NCBI GenBank assembly: GCA_005776475.1
Contig: SXPB01000132.1
Location: forward strand, 1 to 32,864
Length of the DNA stretch: 32,864 nucleotides
Reading direction: 5' to 3'
From: Planctomycetia bacterium
GTDB taxonomy: Bacteria > Planctomycetota > UBA1135 > UBA2386
A model generated the notes under the pieces. It saw only the letters and a list, made by a program, of their open reading frames with translations, did not search any database and had not been told where the DNA came from. A program made the position numbers and the translations under genes. Position 1 is the stretch's first letter; every line of letters begins with the position of its first letter. Shown here in pieces: positions 17,158-24,683 of the stretch.

Positions 17158-17160
17158 ACT
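17155..17160 (+). promoter_or_regulatory. Predicted -10 element of the DUF2911-like gene
   Basis: TAGACT overlaps the TAG stop of the asparagine synthase gene and is followed by CCCGCGCC. The ATG at 17199 is 38 bases further on and has an AGGAA ribosome binding site, so this mRNA would have a leader. Confidence 0.35.
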
Positions 17161-17198
17161 CCCGCGCCTTCGATTCCCCAACTTCCTCCGTTAGGAAC

Positions 17199-17735
17199 AT
17201 GAACATGAAGAAACTGCTGACTCTCGCTCTCTCGCTCGCCCTCTGCGCCCCGATCTTCGCCCAGCGTGGGGCCAAGCTCGAGCAATCGATCACGTCCGGC
17301 GACGTCAAGATGTCGCTGAACTACACGTCCATCCCGCTCAACGAAGGCAAAACCATGGCCACGTTGCTGAGCAAGGAAGGCGCCGAGATGCGCGCGGGCA
17401 TGAACGAGCGCCTCGCCAACCGCCCGATCGCCACCTTCACGACCTCGGTCGACGTCAAGGTCGGCGAGCTGACGCTGGCCGCCGGCGAGCACAAGGTCTA
17501 CTTCACGGTCGGCGACGACGCCGCCATCAGCATGAACTTCAAGTCGGGCGACAAGGTCCAGAGCACGAAGCTCACGCTGTCGAGCGAGTCGGGCCACGAG
17601 TCGAAGCAGCTGCTGATGTGCCTCTACGCCAACGACAAGGCCGGCGCCGGCGTCTACCTCGCGTTCGGCAAGCTGTCGGGCTTCGTCGACTTCGCCCCGG
17701 CTGGCAAGGGCGAACCGGCCAAGACCGGCAAGTGA
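17199..17735 (+). CDS. Secreted DUF2911-like protein
   Basis: The 178-residue protein has a classical signal peptide, MNMKKLLTLALSLALCAPIFA, with likely cleavage after FA at 21. The mature part resembles DUF2911: a start like SGDVKMSLNYTSIPLN and the later TSVDVKVGELTLAAGEHKVYFTV, matching the family pattern of DVKIGGKTLPAGTYSLF. The family is a beta-sandwich of unknown role. ATG 17205 is a second possible start; TTAGGAAC just upstream supports 17199. The gene converges with the lipoprotein gene ending at 17748, with only 12 bases between. Confidence 0.8.
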   Translation: MNMKKLLTLALSLALCAPIFAQRGAKLEQSITSGDVKMSLNYTSIPLNEGKTMATLLSKEGAEMRAGMNERLANRPIATFTTSVDVKVGELTLAAGEHKVYFTVGDDAAISMNFKSGDKVQSTKLTLSSESGHESKQLLMCLYANDKAGAGVYLAFGKLSGFVDFAPAGKGEPAKTGK

Positions 17736-17747
17736 TCGCACCCGAGG

Positions 17748-18566
17748 TCACTGCGGCGGCAACAACCGCTGCAGGACTTCGGCACTGAGGCCGCCCGCGA
17801 CCACGTCCGGGAAGGGGCCCTGTGGCGCACCGCCACCCGCGGCCGACCAACGCTGCAGCAGCGCCTCGGCCCGCGCCCGCAACTTCGCGGCGCACGCCAA
17901 CGCAAACGCGTCCTGCAACTGCGCAAGGTTGTCGCCGCGCCGCGCCAGCTGGTCTTCGAGGGCCGCCAAGGCCGCTTCGCTCTGCGGCGAGGGCGCCGGC
18001 ACACCGCGCAACACCGGCACCACGACCCGATCGACCGTGCCCGGCAACCCGAACCGCTCCCCCGCCGGCAGGTGCGCCATCACGACGGCCAGCATCTCCG
18101 CCATCGGACCGTGCACACGCCCGCGCGCGACGATCGATCGCGAATTGCCAAACGCTTGCCAACGCAGCACCAGGCCAGAATTGGTGGCGATGCCGCGCTC
18201 GCCCTGGACGACGTCGATGGTGGTGACGCCGAGCCGGTTGAGGCTGCGTGCGAACGCCCGGATGGAGACGGGCACCAACCGGTAGATCGCCAGCCGATCG
18301 AACACCGGCAGCGCGATGCCGGTCGAGGCATCGACGCACGAAGTCGAAGCGAGTCCGTAGGTGACTTCACCATCGGCGCAGAACCGCACGCGGCGCACGA
18401 CCTGGAGCACCCCGTCGCGCAACTCGACCTCTTCCACTTCGCACACGAAGTCGGTCGGCGGCCAGATCGTCGGGGCGAGTTCGTCGCTGACGCAGCCGAC
18501 GAGCAGCAACGCACACGCGACGATCGCCGACGATCTTTGCCAGGAAGAGTGGTGAGCAGGCTGCAC
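17748..18566 (-). CDS. Hypothetical lipoprotein
   Basis: This protein of about 272 residues has a short hydrophobic leader ending in the lipobox LVGC, so it is probably lipidated. I recognise no domain. The sequence includes a conserved-looking FVCEVEEVELRDGVLQVVRRVRF segment and a C-terminal helical part rich in Ala, Arg and Leu. The start is set to GTG 18566 because a TACAAT -10-like site lies 9 bases before it; a TTG at 18590 would place the -10 inside the coding region. It is divergent from the XRE regulator and shares its symmetric promoter, so the regulator may control it. Confidence 0.7.
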   Translation of the reverse strand: MQPAHHSSWQRSSAIVACALLLVGCVSDELAPTIWPPTDFVCEVEEVELRDGVLQVVRRVRFCADGEVTYGLASTSCVDASTGIALPVFDRLAIYRLVPVSIRAFARSLNRLGVTTIDVVQGERGIATNSGLVLRWQAFGNSRSIVARGRVHGPMAEMLAVVMAHLPAGERFGLPGTVDRVVVPVLRGVPAPSPQSEAALAALEDQLARRGDNLAQLQDAFALACAAKLRARAEALLQRWSAAGGGAPQGPFPDVVAGGLSAEVLQRLLPPQ

Positions 18567-18573
18567 GCGTCGG

Positions 18574-18582
18574 CTATTGTAG
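18574..18582. promoter_or_regulatory. Symmetric bidirectional -10 element
   Basis: CTATTGTAG reads as TATTGT on the plus strand (18575-18580) and TACAAT on the minus strand (18581-18576). Exactly 9 bases separate each hexamer from a start codon: ATG 18590 on the plus strand and GTG 18566 on the minus strand. Neither start has a Shine-Dalgarno sequence. The simplest reading is one symmetric site driving two leaderless or nearly leaderless mRNAs in opposite directions, so the two genes would compete for RNA polymerase. Confidence 0.6.
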
Positions 18583-18589
18583 AAGGCCA

Positions 18590-19033
18590 ATGGTCCTCAT
18601 CCACGAGAAGATCACTGCTCTGCTGGAGCAGCGTCGCCTCAAGAAGAGAGATCTCGCCAGGGCCTTGGGCGTTTCGCCGCAGACGGCGACCGACATCTGC
18701 AAAGGGCGATCGGCGATCACGCTGCCGCACCTGCGCAACCTGGTCAGCTTCTTCGAAGTGCGCGCAGAGTTCTGGCTCGACGACGAACGCCTGGCCCCGG
18801 AAGAGCTCGATCACCTGGCGGCGCGCGGTTCGGCCCAAGCCTTGTCCCGCAGCGGCATGACGCAGCTGCCCGACCCCGAACGCTTCCTGCGGCGACTGCG
18901 CGCCTTCGTGCAGCAGAATCGCAGCGCGTTCACCACGATGTTCCCGGACCTGACCCCGGTCGAGCGGCAACTGCTCGGCCTCGCGGTCGAAGGCGACCGG
19001 GGCACGTTCGGCACGGTCGGCGCCGCCAACTGA
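18590..19033 (+). CDS. XRE-family helix-turn-helix regulator
   Basis: The 147-residue protein has an N-terminal HTH_XRE domain (about 7-60): ITALLEQRRLKKRDLARALGVSPQTATDICKGR, then a third and fourth helix including LRNLVSFFEVRAEFWLDD. The remaining 85 residues are helical with no domain I recognise. It resembles single-domain repressors rather than a HigA antitoxin, because no toxin gene is next to it. It starts 9 bases from a symmetric -10 shared with the divergent lipoprotein gene. Binding at that site could repress both genes; this is inference. Confidence 0.82.
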   Translation: MVLIHEKITALLEQRRLKKRDLARALGVSPQTATDICKGRSAITLPHLRNLVSFFEVRAEFWLDDERLAPEELDHLAARGSAQALSRSGMTQLPDPERFLRRLRAFVQQNRSAFTTMFPDLTPVERQLLGLAVEGDRGTFGTVGAAN

Positions 19034-19145
19034 CGCACCGGCCGGCTGCCGTCGGCCACCGGACCCGCCCGGCCGAATGACATCGGCATGACGAAGGCCC
19101 CGACGCACGGTTGCGACTGCCCGGCAGCTTCGCGACCATGCGCGA

Positions 19146-20264
19146 ATGCACCTGTTGCCAACGTTCGCTTCCCTCGCGCTGCTCGGAACCCTGGTGGCGC
19201 AAACCGAACCGCCGGCGGGGGTCGTCCCGAAGAAGCCGTTCACCATCGGCGCCGGCAAGCCGGTCGAGTCGCTGCCGAACGAGCCGCACCTGCGCAACGT
19301 GCGCCAACTGACCTTCGACGGCGAGAACGCGGAGGGCTACTGGTCGAACGACGGCACGCGGATCATCCTGCAGCGGCGCAGCGCCGACATGCCGGCTGAC
19401 CAGATCTACGTGCTCGACATGGGCACCGGCGAGATGAAGCAGGTCAGCACCGGCAAGGGCCGCACTACCTGCAGCTACTTCATGCAAGGCGACGACCAGA
19501 TCGTGTTCGCCTCGACGCACCATCACGGCGATGCGCCGCCGGTCGTGAAGATGACGGGCCGCGGCTACCAGTGGGCCATCCACCAGGAATACGACCTGTT
19601 CGTCGCCAAGCCCGACGGTAGCGAACTGAAGCAACTGACGACCGGCGCTGGCTACGACGCCGAAGCGACGGTGTGCGCAGTCACCGGCGCGATCGTGTTC
19701 ACCTCGACGCGCGACGGCGATCTCGAGCTCTACACGATGGAGCGCGACGGCAGCAACGTGAAGCGCATCACCAACCGGCCCGGCTACGACGGTGGCGCGT
19801 TCTTCTCGCGCGACGGCAAGAAGCTCGTGCTGCGCTCGGCGTTCCCGAAGACCCCCGAACAAGCCGCTGACGATGCGCAGCTGCTCGGCCAACAACTGGT
19901 GCGCCCCTCCAACATGGAGATCACGGTGTGCAACCGCGACGGCAGCGACTTCGTGCAGGTGACCAAGAACGGCGCCGCCAACTTCGCGCCGTACTGGGTG
20001 CCCGGCGACAAGAAGATCATCTTCTCGAGCAACTTCCGCGGCATGGAGCTGATGGCGAAGACCGGCGACCACAAGCAGGCGCGCAACTTCGACCTGTTCG
20101 TCGTCGACGCCGATGGCCAACACATCGAGCAGATCACCGACAGCCCGATGTTCGACGGCTTCCCGATGTTCTCGCCGGACGGCCGGCATCTGGTGTTCGC
20201 GAGCAACCGCTACGGCGCGAAGGAAGGCGAGACCAACCTGTTCGTCGCCGAATGGGTGCAGTGA
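19146..20264 (+). CDS. Exported TolB-like PD40 beta-propeller protein
   Basis: The 372-residue protein has a signal peptide (cleavage near LVAQ, about 19) and repeated PD40 blades: VRQLTFDGENAEGYWSNDG, GAIVFTSTRDGDLELYTMERDG, YDGGAFFSRDGKKLVLRS, FAPYWVPGDKKIIFSSN and FDGFPMFSPDGRHLVFASN. The blades follow the TolB/DPP-IV N-terminal propeller pattern, but no peptidase or TolB N-domain is present. A binding or scaffold role outside the cytoplasm is likely. A GACCAT hexamer lies 6 bases before the ATG, a weak form of the leaderless -10 pattern. The 112 bases before the gene hold nothing else. Confidence 0.82.
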   Translation: MHLLPTFASLALLGTLVAQTEPPAGVVPKKPFTIGAGKPVESLPNEPHLRNVRQLTFDGENAEGYWSNDGTRIILQRRSADMPADQIYVLDMGTGEMKQVSTGKGRTTCSYFMQGDDQIVFASTHHHGDAPPVVKMTGRGYQWAIHQEYDLFVAKPDGSELKQLTTGAGYDAEATVCAVTGAIVFTSTRDGDLELYTMERDGSNVKRITNRPGYDGGAFFSRDGKKLVLRSAFPKTPEQAADDAQLLGQQLVRPSNMEITVCNRDGSDFVQVTKNGAANFAPYWVPGDKKIIFSSNFRGMELMAKTGDHKQARNFDLFVVDADGQHIEQITDSPMFDGFPMFSPDGRHLVFASNRYGAKEGETNLFVAEWVQ

Positions 20265-20359
20265 GTCCGGTCTGACGCGACGGCAAGCTCGCAACCCACG
20301 GCATTGGGCGGGCTTCCAGGTTTGTCCCAGGCTTTGCAACGGCTTCATGGTGCGGGCCG

Positions 20360-20629
20360 ATGCTCGGCGCCATGGACTACGAACTGCTCGAAGGCGTTAC
20401 CTGCGCCGGTTCGGACCTGACCGCCCGCCTGCTCGCTGAGCTCGCCGCCGCCACGGTGCGCCTGGACGACGCGGAACGAAGGATGCGCAATGCGGCGATC
20501 TGCGGCATCCGCCCGGCCGCAGCTCTGCGCGCCGAACACGTGCTGTGCCGGCGCTACGTCGCTTCGCTGAAGCAGATGCTCGCCGAGATGCCGCCGTTCG
20601 AAGGAGGTCGCCATGTTGCGACTGCTTGA
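20360..20629 (+). CDS. Hypothetical small helical protein
   Basis: This protein of 85-89 residues is rich in Ala, Leu, Arg and Glu and is predicted to be largely alpha-helical. I recognise no family. The start is either ATG 20360 or, more likely by sequence, ATG 20372 (MDYELLEG). Its 3' end overlaps the next small gene by 17 bases, so the two look like one transcript. The overlap and the strong ribosome binding site for the next gene inside its coding sequence support its being real. Confidence 0.55.
   Translation: MLGAMDYELLEGVTCAGSDLTARLLAELAAATVRLDDAERRMRNAAICGIRPAAALRAEHVLCRRYVASLKQMLAEMPPFEGGRHVATA
20601..20608 (+). promoter_or_regulatory. Strong Shine-Dalgarno inside the upstream gene
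   Basis: AAGGAGGT is a perfect anti-Shine-Dalgarno match, spaced correctly before ATG 20613. It decides the start of the second small gene. Such a site is rare in this window, where many genes lack one. Confidence 0.7.
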
Positions 20630-20954
20630 ACGCGACTCGCACGGGCATCGCCTGCGCGATCTGCTCGGCCGCTTCCGCGACGAAGAACTCGCTTTGGGCG
20701 AAGCACTGCGCGCGAGCCAGGAGGAACTCGAATCGGTGCAACACGCAGCGGCGCGGCATCGCGTCGATCTCGAGGAAATCCAACGGCCGCTGATCGCGCG
20801 CTGCACCGAACTGCAGACCCGGTGCGATGATTTGGCCACCGAACTCGTGCACGTGCGCATGGCCGTGGCCGGCGCCTGCGAAGAGCTGACCGCCTTCGAC
20901 CGCGACCGCTTCGAACGGCATCGCCGCGGCGAGCCGCTGCTGACAACCGCCTGA
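20613..20954 (+). CDS. Hypothetical small coiled-coil protein
   Basis: The 113-residue protein is charged and helical, with heptad-like spacing of hydrophobic residues from about 15 to 95 (for example LRDLLGRFRDEELALGEAL, then LQTRCDDLATELVHVRMAV). I recognise no family. It could be a small adaptor or chaperone in a complex with the product of the overlapping upstream gene. It starts with a perfect AAGGAGGT ribosome binding site. It converges with the DUF1080 gene, with a hairpin at 20996-21018 between them. Confidence 0.6.
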   Translation: MLRLLERDSHGHRLRDLLGRFRDEELALGEALRASQEELESVQHAAARHRVDLEEIQRPLIARCTELQTRCDDLATELVHVRMAVAGACEELTAFDRDRFERHRRGEPLLTTA

Positions 20955-20995
20955 TCGACGAAGCGTCTGCCGCCACCGAAGCGGCGTTCGCCAAA

Positions 20996-21018
20996 CGCAC
21001 CGGCGCGTGACCGGTGCG
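20996..21018. terminator. Hairpin between convergent genes
   Basis: CGCACCGG and its exact complement CCGGTGCG are separated by 7 bases, in the 69-base gap between convergent genes. A competing stem, GTGACC with GGTCAC (21007-21027), overlaps it. There is no T-run, so a Rho-independent terminator is only a suggestion. Confidence 0.35.
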
Positions 21019-21023
21019 GACGG

Positions 21024-21701
21024 TCACAGTCGTTCGAGCTCGACCTTGCGGAACTCGCAGGGCGCCGCCTCCGCTTGCAGGGCGATCTGGCCCTTCTCGG
21101 CGGTGCAATCCGTGCCGGCGTTCACCAGGGTGCCGTTGACCCAGATCGTGATCGCGCGACCGCGGCACTCGATCACCATCGTGTTCCACTCGCCCTTCGG
21201 CTTTTCGCTGTCGTCGGTGAGGTTCTTGATCCGGCGCGCCTTGCTGCCGTCGACGCCCCAGTTCGCCTTCGGGCCGCGACGCTGCTCCATGTCGGGCACG
21301 GTCACGTCCTCGCCGATGCACCAGAAGTCGCCGGCGTTGTTGACGTGCAGTTGGCACTCGACCGACTGCGGGAACATGCCGTAGAGGCGACGCGGCGTCG
21401 ACGAATGCACCAGCACGCCGCAGTTGCCCGGTTCGCCCGGCCAGCGCCACTCGACGGTCAGCTTGTAGTTGTCGTACGACGCGTCGGTGATCAGGTGGCC
21501 TTCGGGCTTGCCCTGACTGACCAGGATGCCGTCCTTGACCACGAACGATGGCTCGACCTTGGCGCCGTTGTCCGCGGCGGGAACGTCGGCATGCCAACCG
21601 GCGAGGTCCTTGCCGTTGAACAACGACACGGTCTTGCTGGCGGAACCGCCGCACGCGGCAAGGGAGATGAGGAGGAACGGAACGACGAGGCGCAGCACCA
21701 T
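21024..21701 (-). CDS. DUF1080 / 3-keto-disaccharide hydrolase-like lipoprotein
   Basis: The 225-residue protein has a lipoprotein signal with lipobox LAAC. The rest is one DUF1080 jelly-roll domain: VSLFNGKDLAGWHAD near the start, GILVSQGKPEGHLITD, the central YKLTVEWRWPGEPGNCGVLVHS, VECQLHVNNAGDFW, and the end GQIALQAEAAPCEFRKVELERL. Members of this family are abundant in planctomycetes; some act on 3-keto-glycosides or bind glycans. It has a TAGGGT -10-like hexamer 7 bases before the ATG and no Shine-Dalgarno, consistent with leaderless expression. Confidence 0.88.
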   Translation of the reverse strand: MVLRLVVPFLLISLAACGGSASKTVSLFNGKDLAGWHADVPAADNGAKVEPSFVVKDGILVSQGKPEGHLITDASYDNYKLTVEWRWPGEPGNCGVLVHSSTPRRLYGMFPQSVECQLHVNNAGDFWCIGEDVTVPDMEQRRGPKANWGVDGSKARRIKNLTDDSEKPKGEWNTMVIECRGRAITIWVNGTLVNAGTDCTAEKGQIALQAEAAPCEFRKVELERL

Positions 21702-21708
21702 GCCGCGA

Positions 21709-21714
21709 ACCCTA
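21709..21714 (-). promoter_or_regulatory. -10 element of the DUF1080 gene, probably leaderless
   Basis: TAGGGT on the minus strand ends 7 bases before the ATG at 21701. No Shine-Dalgarno sequence fits in the gap. Confidence 0.4.
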
Positions 21715-21740
21715 CGTCGCTGCCGTTCCGATGCGAGCGT

Positions 21741-22924
21741 TCAGTAGACGAACGCGATCGACGGCTGCGACACCGCGAAGCCGTTGACCGGTGAGAACGC
21801 CACCGCCTGCCAGGCCAACTCGACGCCGAGCAGAGACTGCAGCGACGGCACTGCCACGGACGCGGTGAGAGGTGGCGCCACGCCGAGCGCCGCCCACAGA
21901 TGCCCCGCCGGCTCGATCCACAGCGAGTCCTGCGCTCCCGGCAACACCAGTTCGGGCCCCGGCAACCCGAGCACGAGCACCAACACGTCGCCGGCGACTC
22001 CGTTCGCGGTTGCCGTGATCGAACCACCGAGCGGCGCGCTCGAACTACGCACGTCGGGCATCGCCAACACGACCGCCGCCGGCGTCGACGTGACCGCTCC
22101 CGCCAGCGTCACGCTGGGTGCCAACCGCAAGCTGCCGGTGCCGGTCACCGCCGCCTCCTGCACGGTCATCGCGCCACCGACCAACGAACTCTGGCCGCGT
22201 ACCGTCACCGTGCCTCCGAACAAAACCATGGCGGGCTGGTTCTCGTACGGAGCGGCCGGCACTTGTCCACCAAGACAAGCGAGCGGACACATGCCCGAGC
22301 CCCCACGCACGACACACTGCATCAAGTGCACGTTGCTGCCGGACCCAACACTCAATCCCGGCGTCGCGTACGCGTTCCCCTGCAGCGACGGCCAGATCGC
22401 ACTGCGCCCGCGGATCGTCGATGCTTCGGCAACGAACAGCCCAGTGCCGACAGCGGCTCCGGAGTCGATCGTGCAGTTGCGCAGTTCGACGTGCGTCGAA
22501 CCGGACACGTTGAGCCCCCTTGGTCCGTTCGTGTTCCAGGGCGGCGACGCCGTGACCTGTTCGAAGACGACACGTCCCTGGCAACCGCTCACCGAGATCG
22601 CGCCGTAGAAATTGAACATGGCCGTGCCGATCACGAACCCGCGCACCAGCGTGCGCTGGGTCGGCAGCGTGTTCACCACCCGGATGCTGCCCTGCACGAT
22701 CTGCACGCCCGCACCGCCGAGAATTGCTAGCCCTTTGGCGGCAACCAGCACGTCGCCGACATAGCCACCAGGCCGTACCAGCAACGTTGCGCCATCGGGC
22801 GCTGACGCCGCTGCCACCACAAGGCTCGTGTAGTTCGTGCCCGGCCCATTGTTGGCATCGACGATGAGCAACTGCGCCGTCAATGGACCCGCGAAGAAGA
22901 ACGCCATGAGCCCCAGGATCTTCA
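21741..22924 (-). CDS. Exported parallel beta-helix-like protein with shared C-terminal domain
   Basis: The protein of about 394 residues has a signal peptide (cleavage near LTAQ, about 18). The body (about 19-290) has short repeating strands like a right-handed beta-helix: DGATLLVRPGGYVGDVLV, GLAILGGAGVQIV, GRVVFEQVTASP and STHVELRNCTID. The C-terminal 90 residues (LGLPGPELVLPGAQDSLWI to WQAVAFSPVNGFAVSQPSI) resemble the ends of the proteins at 24684 and 27289. It lies 32 bases after pdxH on the same strand. It is probably a surface or secreted protein of unknown ligand. Confidence 0.75.
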
Positions 22925-22956
22925 TGCTGCAAGGCTCGTCTGGGCCGTCGTCGCCG

Positions 22957-23604
22957 TCAAGGCGCCAACCGTTCAATGCACCAGGCCGCGCCGTCGCGGA
23001 CATACCGGAAGCGGTCGTGCAGCCGCCCGTCACGCCCCTGCCAGAACTCGACCGCAGCCGGCACCAGCACGTAACCGCCCCAGTGCGGCGGCCGTGGCAC
23101 GGTTCCCGCTCCCACCTGCTGCGCCAACGCTTCGACGCGGCGTTCCATCTCGTCGCGATCGGCGACGACGCGACTCTGCGGCGACGACGCGCTGCACAGC
23201 TGAGCCCGGCGCGGGCGGCTGGCGAAGTAGGCATCGGCAGCCGCTTCGGGTGCGGCCTCGATCATGCCGGTGATGCGCACCTGACGATTGCGCGGCGCTG
23301 GCCACCAGAACGTCGCCGCGGTGCGCGGATTCGCCGCCAGCTGCGCCCCCTTGTCACTCTGCTTGTTGGTGAAGAACGCGAAGCCGCGGGCGTCGAGTCC
23401 CTTGCACAGCACGATGCGGCAGTGCGGCTGACCATCACGATCGACGGTCGCGAGCGCCATGCCGTTCGGTTCGTTCACGCCGGCTTGTTCCGCCAGCGCG
23501 AGCCATTCGCGACAGAGCAGGAGCGGATCCGTTGGCAGATGCTGGCGATCCAGCGGTGCATCACCGTATTCGATGCGGAGGCGGGAGAAGCGATCGTCGC
23601 CCAT
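22957..23604 (-). CDS. pdxH: Pyridoxamine 5'-phosphate oxidase
   Basis: PdxH uses FMN and oxygen to oxidise pyridoxamine or pyridoxine phosphate to pyridoxal 5'-phosphate. The 215-residue protein is full length. It shows CRIVLCKGLDARGFAFFTN and KGAQLAANPRTAATFWW (FMN and substrate site), SPQSRVV, and the C-terminal WGGYVLVPAAVEFWQGR and LHDRFRY, ending in ERLAP as in other members. A TACCAT hexamer lies 7 bases before the ATG with no Shine-Dalgarno, so the mRNA is probably leaderless. It is divergent from the lipoprotein at 23700, which has the same TACCAT box. Confidence 0.94.
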   Translation of the reverse strand: MGDDRFSRLRIEYGDAPLDRQHLPTDPLLLCREWLALAEQAGVNEPNGMALATVDRDGQPHCRIVLCKGLDARGFAFFTNKQSDKGAQLAANPRTAATFWWPAPRNRQVRITGMIEAAPEAAADAYFASRPRRAQLCSASSPQSRVVADRDEMERRVEALAQQVGAGTVPRPPHWGGYVLVPAAVEFWQGRDGRLHDRFRYVRDGAAWCIERLAP

Positions 23605-23611
23605 GCCTGCA

Positions 23612-23617
23612 ATGGTA
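23612..23617 (-). promoter_or_regulatory. -10 element of pdxH, probably leaderless
   Basis: TACCAT on the minus strand ends 7 bases before ATG 23604. The same hexamer occurs on the other strand at 23688 for the divergent gene. Confidence 0.4.
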
Positions 23618-23687
23618 GTCGCGGCGCGATGCCATCCATGCGCAACTCGACGTAGTTCTCGGGCTCCGGTGGGAAGGCGCCCGCGGC

Positions 23688-23693
23688 TACCAT
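23688..23693 (+). promoter_or_regulatory. -10 element of the lipoprotein gene at 23700, probably leaderless
   Basis: TACCAT is followed by 6 bases (CCGCTC) and then the ATG. No ribosome binding site fits between them. Confidence 0.4.
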
Positions 23694-23699
23694 CCGCTC

Positions 23700-24641
23700 A
23701 TGCGAACCCTCAGCGTCGCTGCCTTCACTTGCCTGTCCCTGCTCTCCGCATGCGGCGGCTCCAGCGCCGGCGCCTCGGCCCCGACCACCGAACTCGGCGT
23801 CGCCTTCGCGTTGCCGCGCTTGCTGGTCCTCGGTGTGCAGTCGTCGCGCACGATGGTGGCCGAAGGCGTGTGGTTCGCGACCACGCAAACCGGCGCCGGC
23901 CTGATCGGCCAGGTGACGCGCACTGGCACCATCACCGTGAACGGCAGCGGCGCCGCCTACGAGCCGACCCCCACCGAGAAGCTCGTCGTGCGCGGCCTGC
24001 CCGAGGCCCACGAGTTCGAGGCGATCCAGGTGATGGGCAATGCCCAGGCCGCCGATGCCCAAGCGTGGCTGAGCCAACCGCATCACCTCAGCTACACGCA
24101 TCGCCTCGCCGGCCTCGGCGAACTTCGCATCGACGAAAAGTTCGACGGCGTGCAGTTCCTCGTGACCATCCGCGGCCATGCCATGATCGGCGCGCAGAAG
24201 TACGACCTCGACCTCGCCGTGCGCGGCACCACCGGCGGCAACAGCGACTCGAACGGCCGCGAATCGCAGACGAACCACACCATCACCGGCAGCATGCGCA
24301 GCGACGGCACCGAGATCGTCGTGCTCGAACAGCACGTGGTGACCTTCGCGTCGGCGATGTCGCTGCGTCTGCTGCATTCGCAGCGCGGCTGGGCGAGCCA
24401 GGTGCGTTCGGCGATCGGCAACTCGCTGCGCAGCCGCGGGGCCGAATGGCGCTTCGTCGATGTCGTGGTCGAGACCGCCGCGAAGGAAAAGGGCGGCCAG
24501 CGCACCGACGAACTGGTGTCGTGCACCGGCAAGCTCGTTCGCGACGACCGAACGATCGGGCCGATCGAGGTGCGCGACGGCATCGCCAGCGTGACCGGCG
24601 ACGCGACGGTGATCCCGCTGCAGATCCCGTGGGCGCGCTGA
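23700..24641 (+). CDS. Hypothetical lipoprotein
   Basis: The 313-residue protein begins with a lipoprotein signal and lipobox LSAC (Cys 18). I recognise no domain. The mature region is beta-rich with repeated short strands such as GVWFATTQTGAGLIGQVTRT and FDGVQFLVTIRGHAMIG, and a Gly/Ser/Asn-rich loop (GTTGGNSDSNGRESQ). A stand-alone surface or periplasmic role is likely. It ends just before a perfect hairpin that separates it from the convergent gene at 24684. Confidence 0.75.
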   Translation: MRTLSVAAFTCLSLLSACGGSSAGASAPTTELGVAFALPRLLVLGVQSSRTMVAEGVWFATTQTGAGLIGQVTRTGTITVNGSGAAYEPTPTEKLVVRGLPEAHEFEAIQVMGNAQAADAQAWLSQPHHLSYTHRLAGLGELRIDEKFDGVQFLVTIRGHAMIGAQKYDLDLAVRGTTGGNSDSNGRESQTNHTITGSMRSDGTEIVVLEQHVVTFASAMSLRLLHSQRGWASQVRSAIGNSLRSRGAEWRFVDVVVETAAKEKGGQRTDELVSCTGKLVRDDRTIGPIEVRDGIASVTGDATVIPLQIPWAR

Positions 24642-24649
24642 ACCGCGCC

Positions 24650-24676
24650 GGGAGCTCGCCGCGACGGCGAGCTCCC
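24650..24676. terminator. Perfect 12-bp hairpin between convergent genes
   Basis: The arm GGGAGCTCGCCG and its exact complement are separated by only CGA. It lies 8 bases after one stop codon and 7 bases before the other, where a bidirectional terminator would be expected. It lacks the T-run of a canonical intrinsic terminator on either strand, so termination or transcript-end protection is inferred from position and stability. Confidence 0.6.
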
Positions 24677-24683
24677 ACGTTGG

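Noticed and set aside
14398-17181. 927-codon minus-strand ORF opposite inositol-phosphate synthase and asnB
   Set aside because: Shadow ORF caused by high G/C third positions; it spans two well-supported genes on the other strand.
18590-19033. XRE protein as a HigA-type antitoxin
   Set aside because: No toxin-like gene lies beside it; the divergent partner is a 270-residue lipoprotein and the next gene is a propeller protein.
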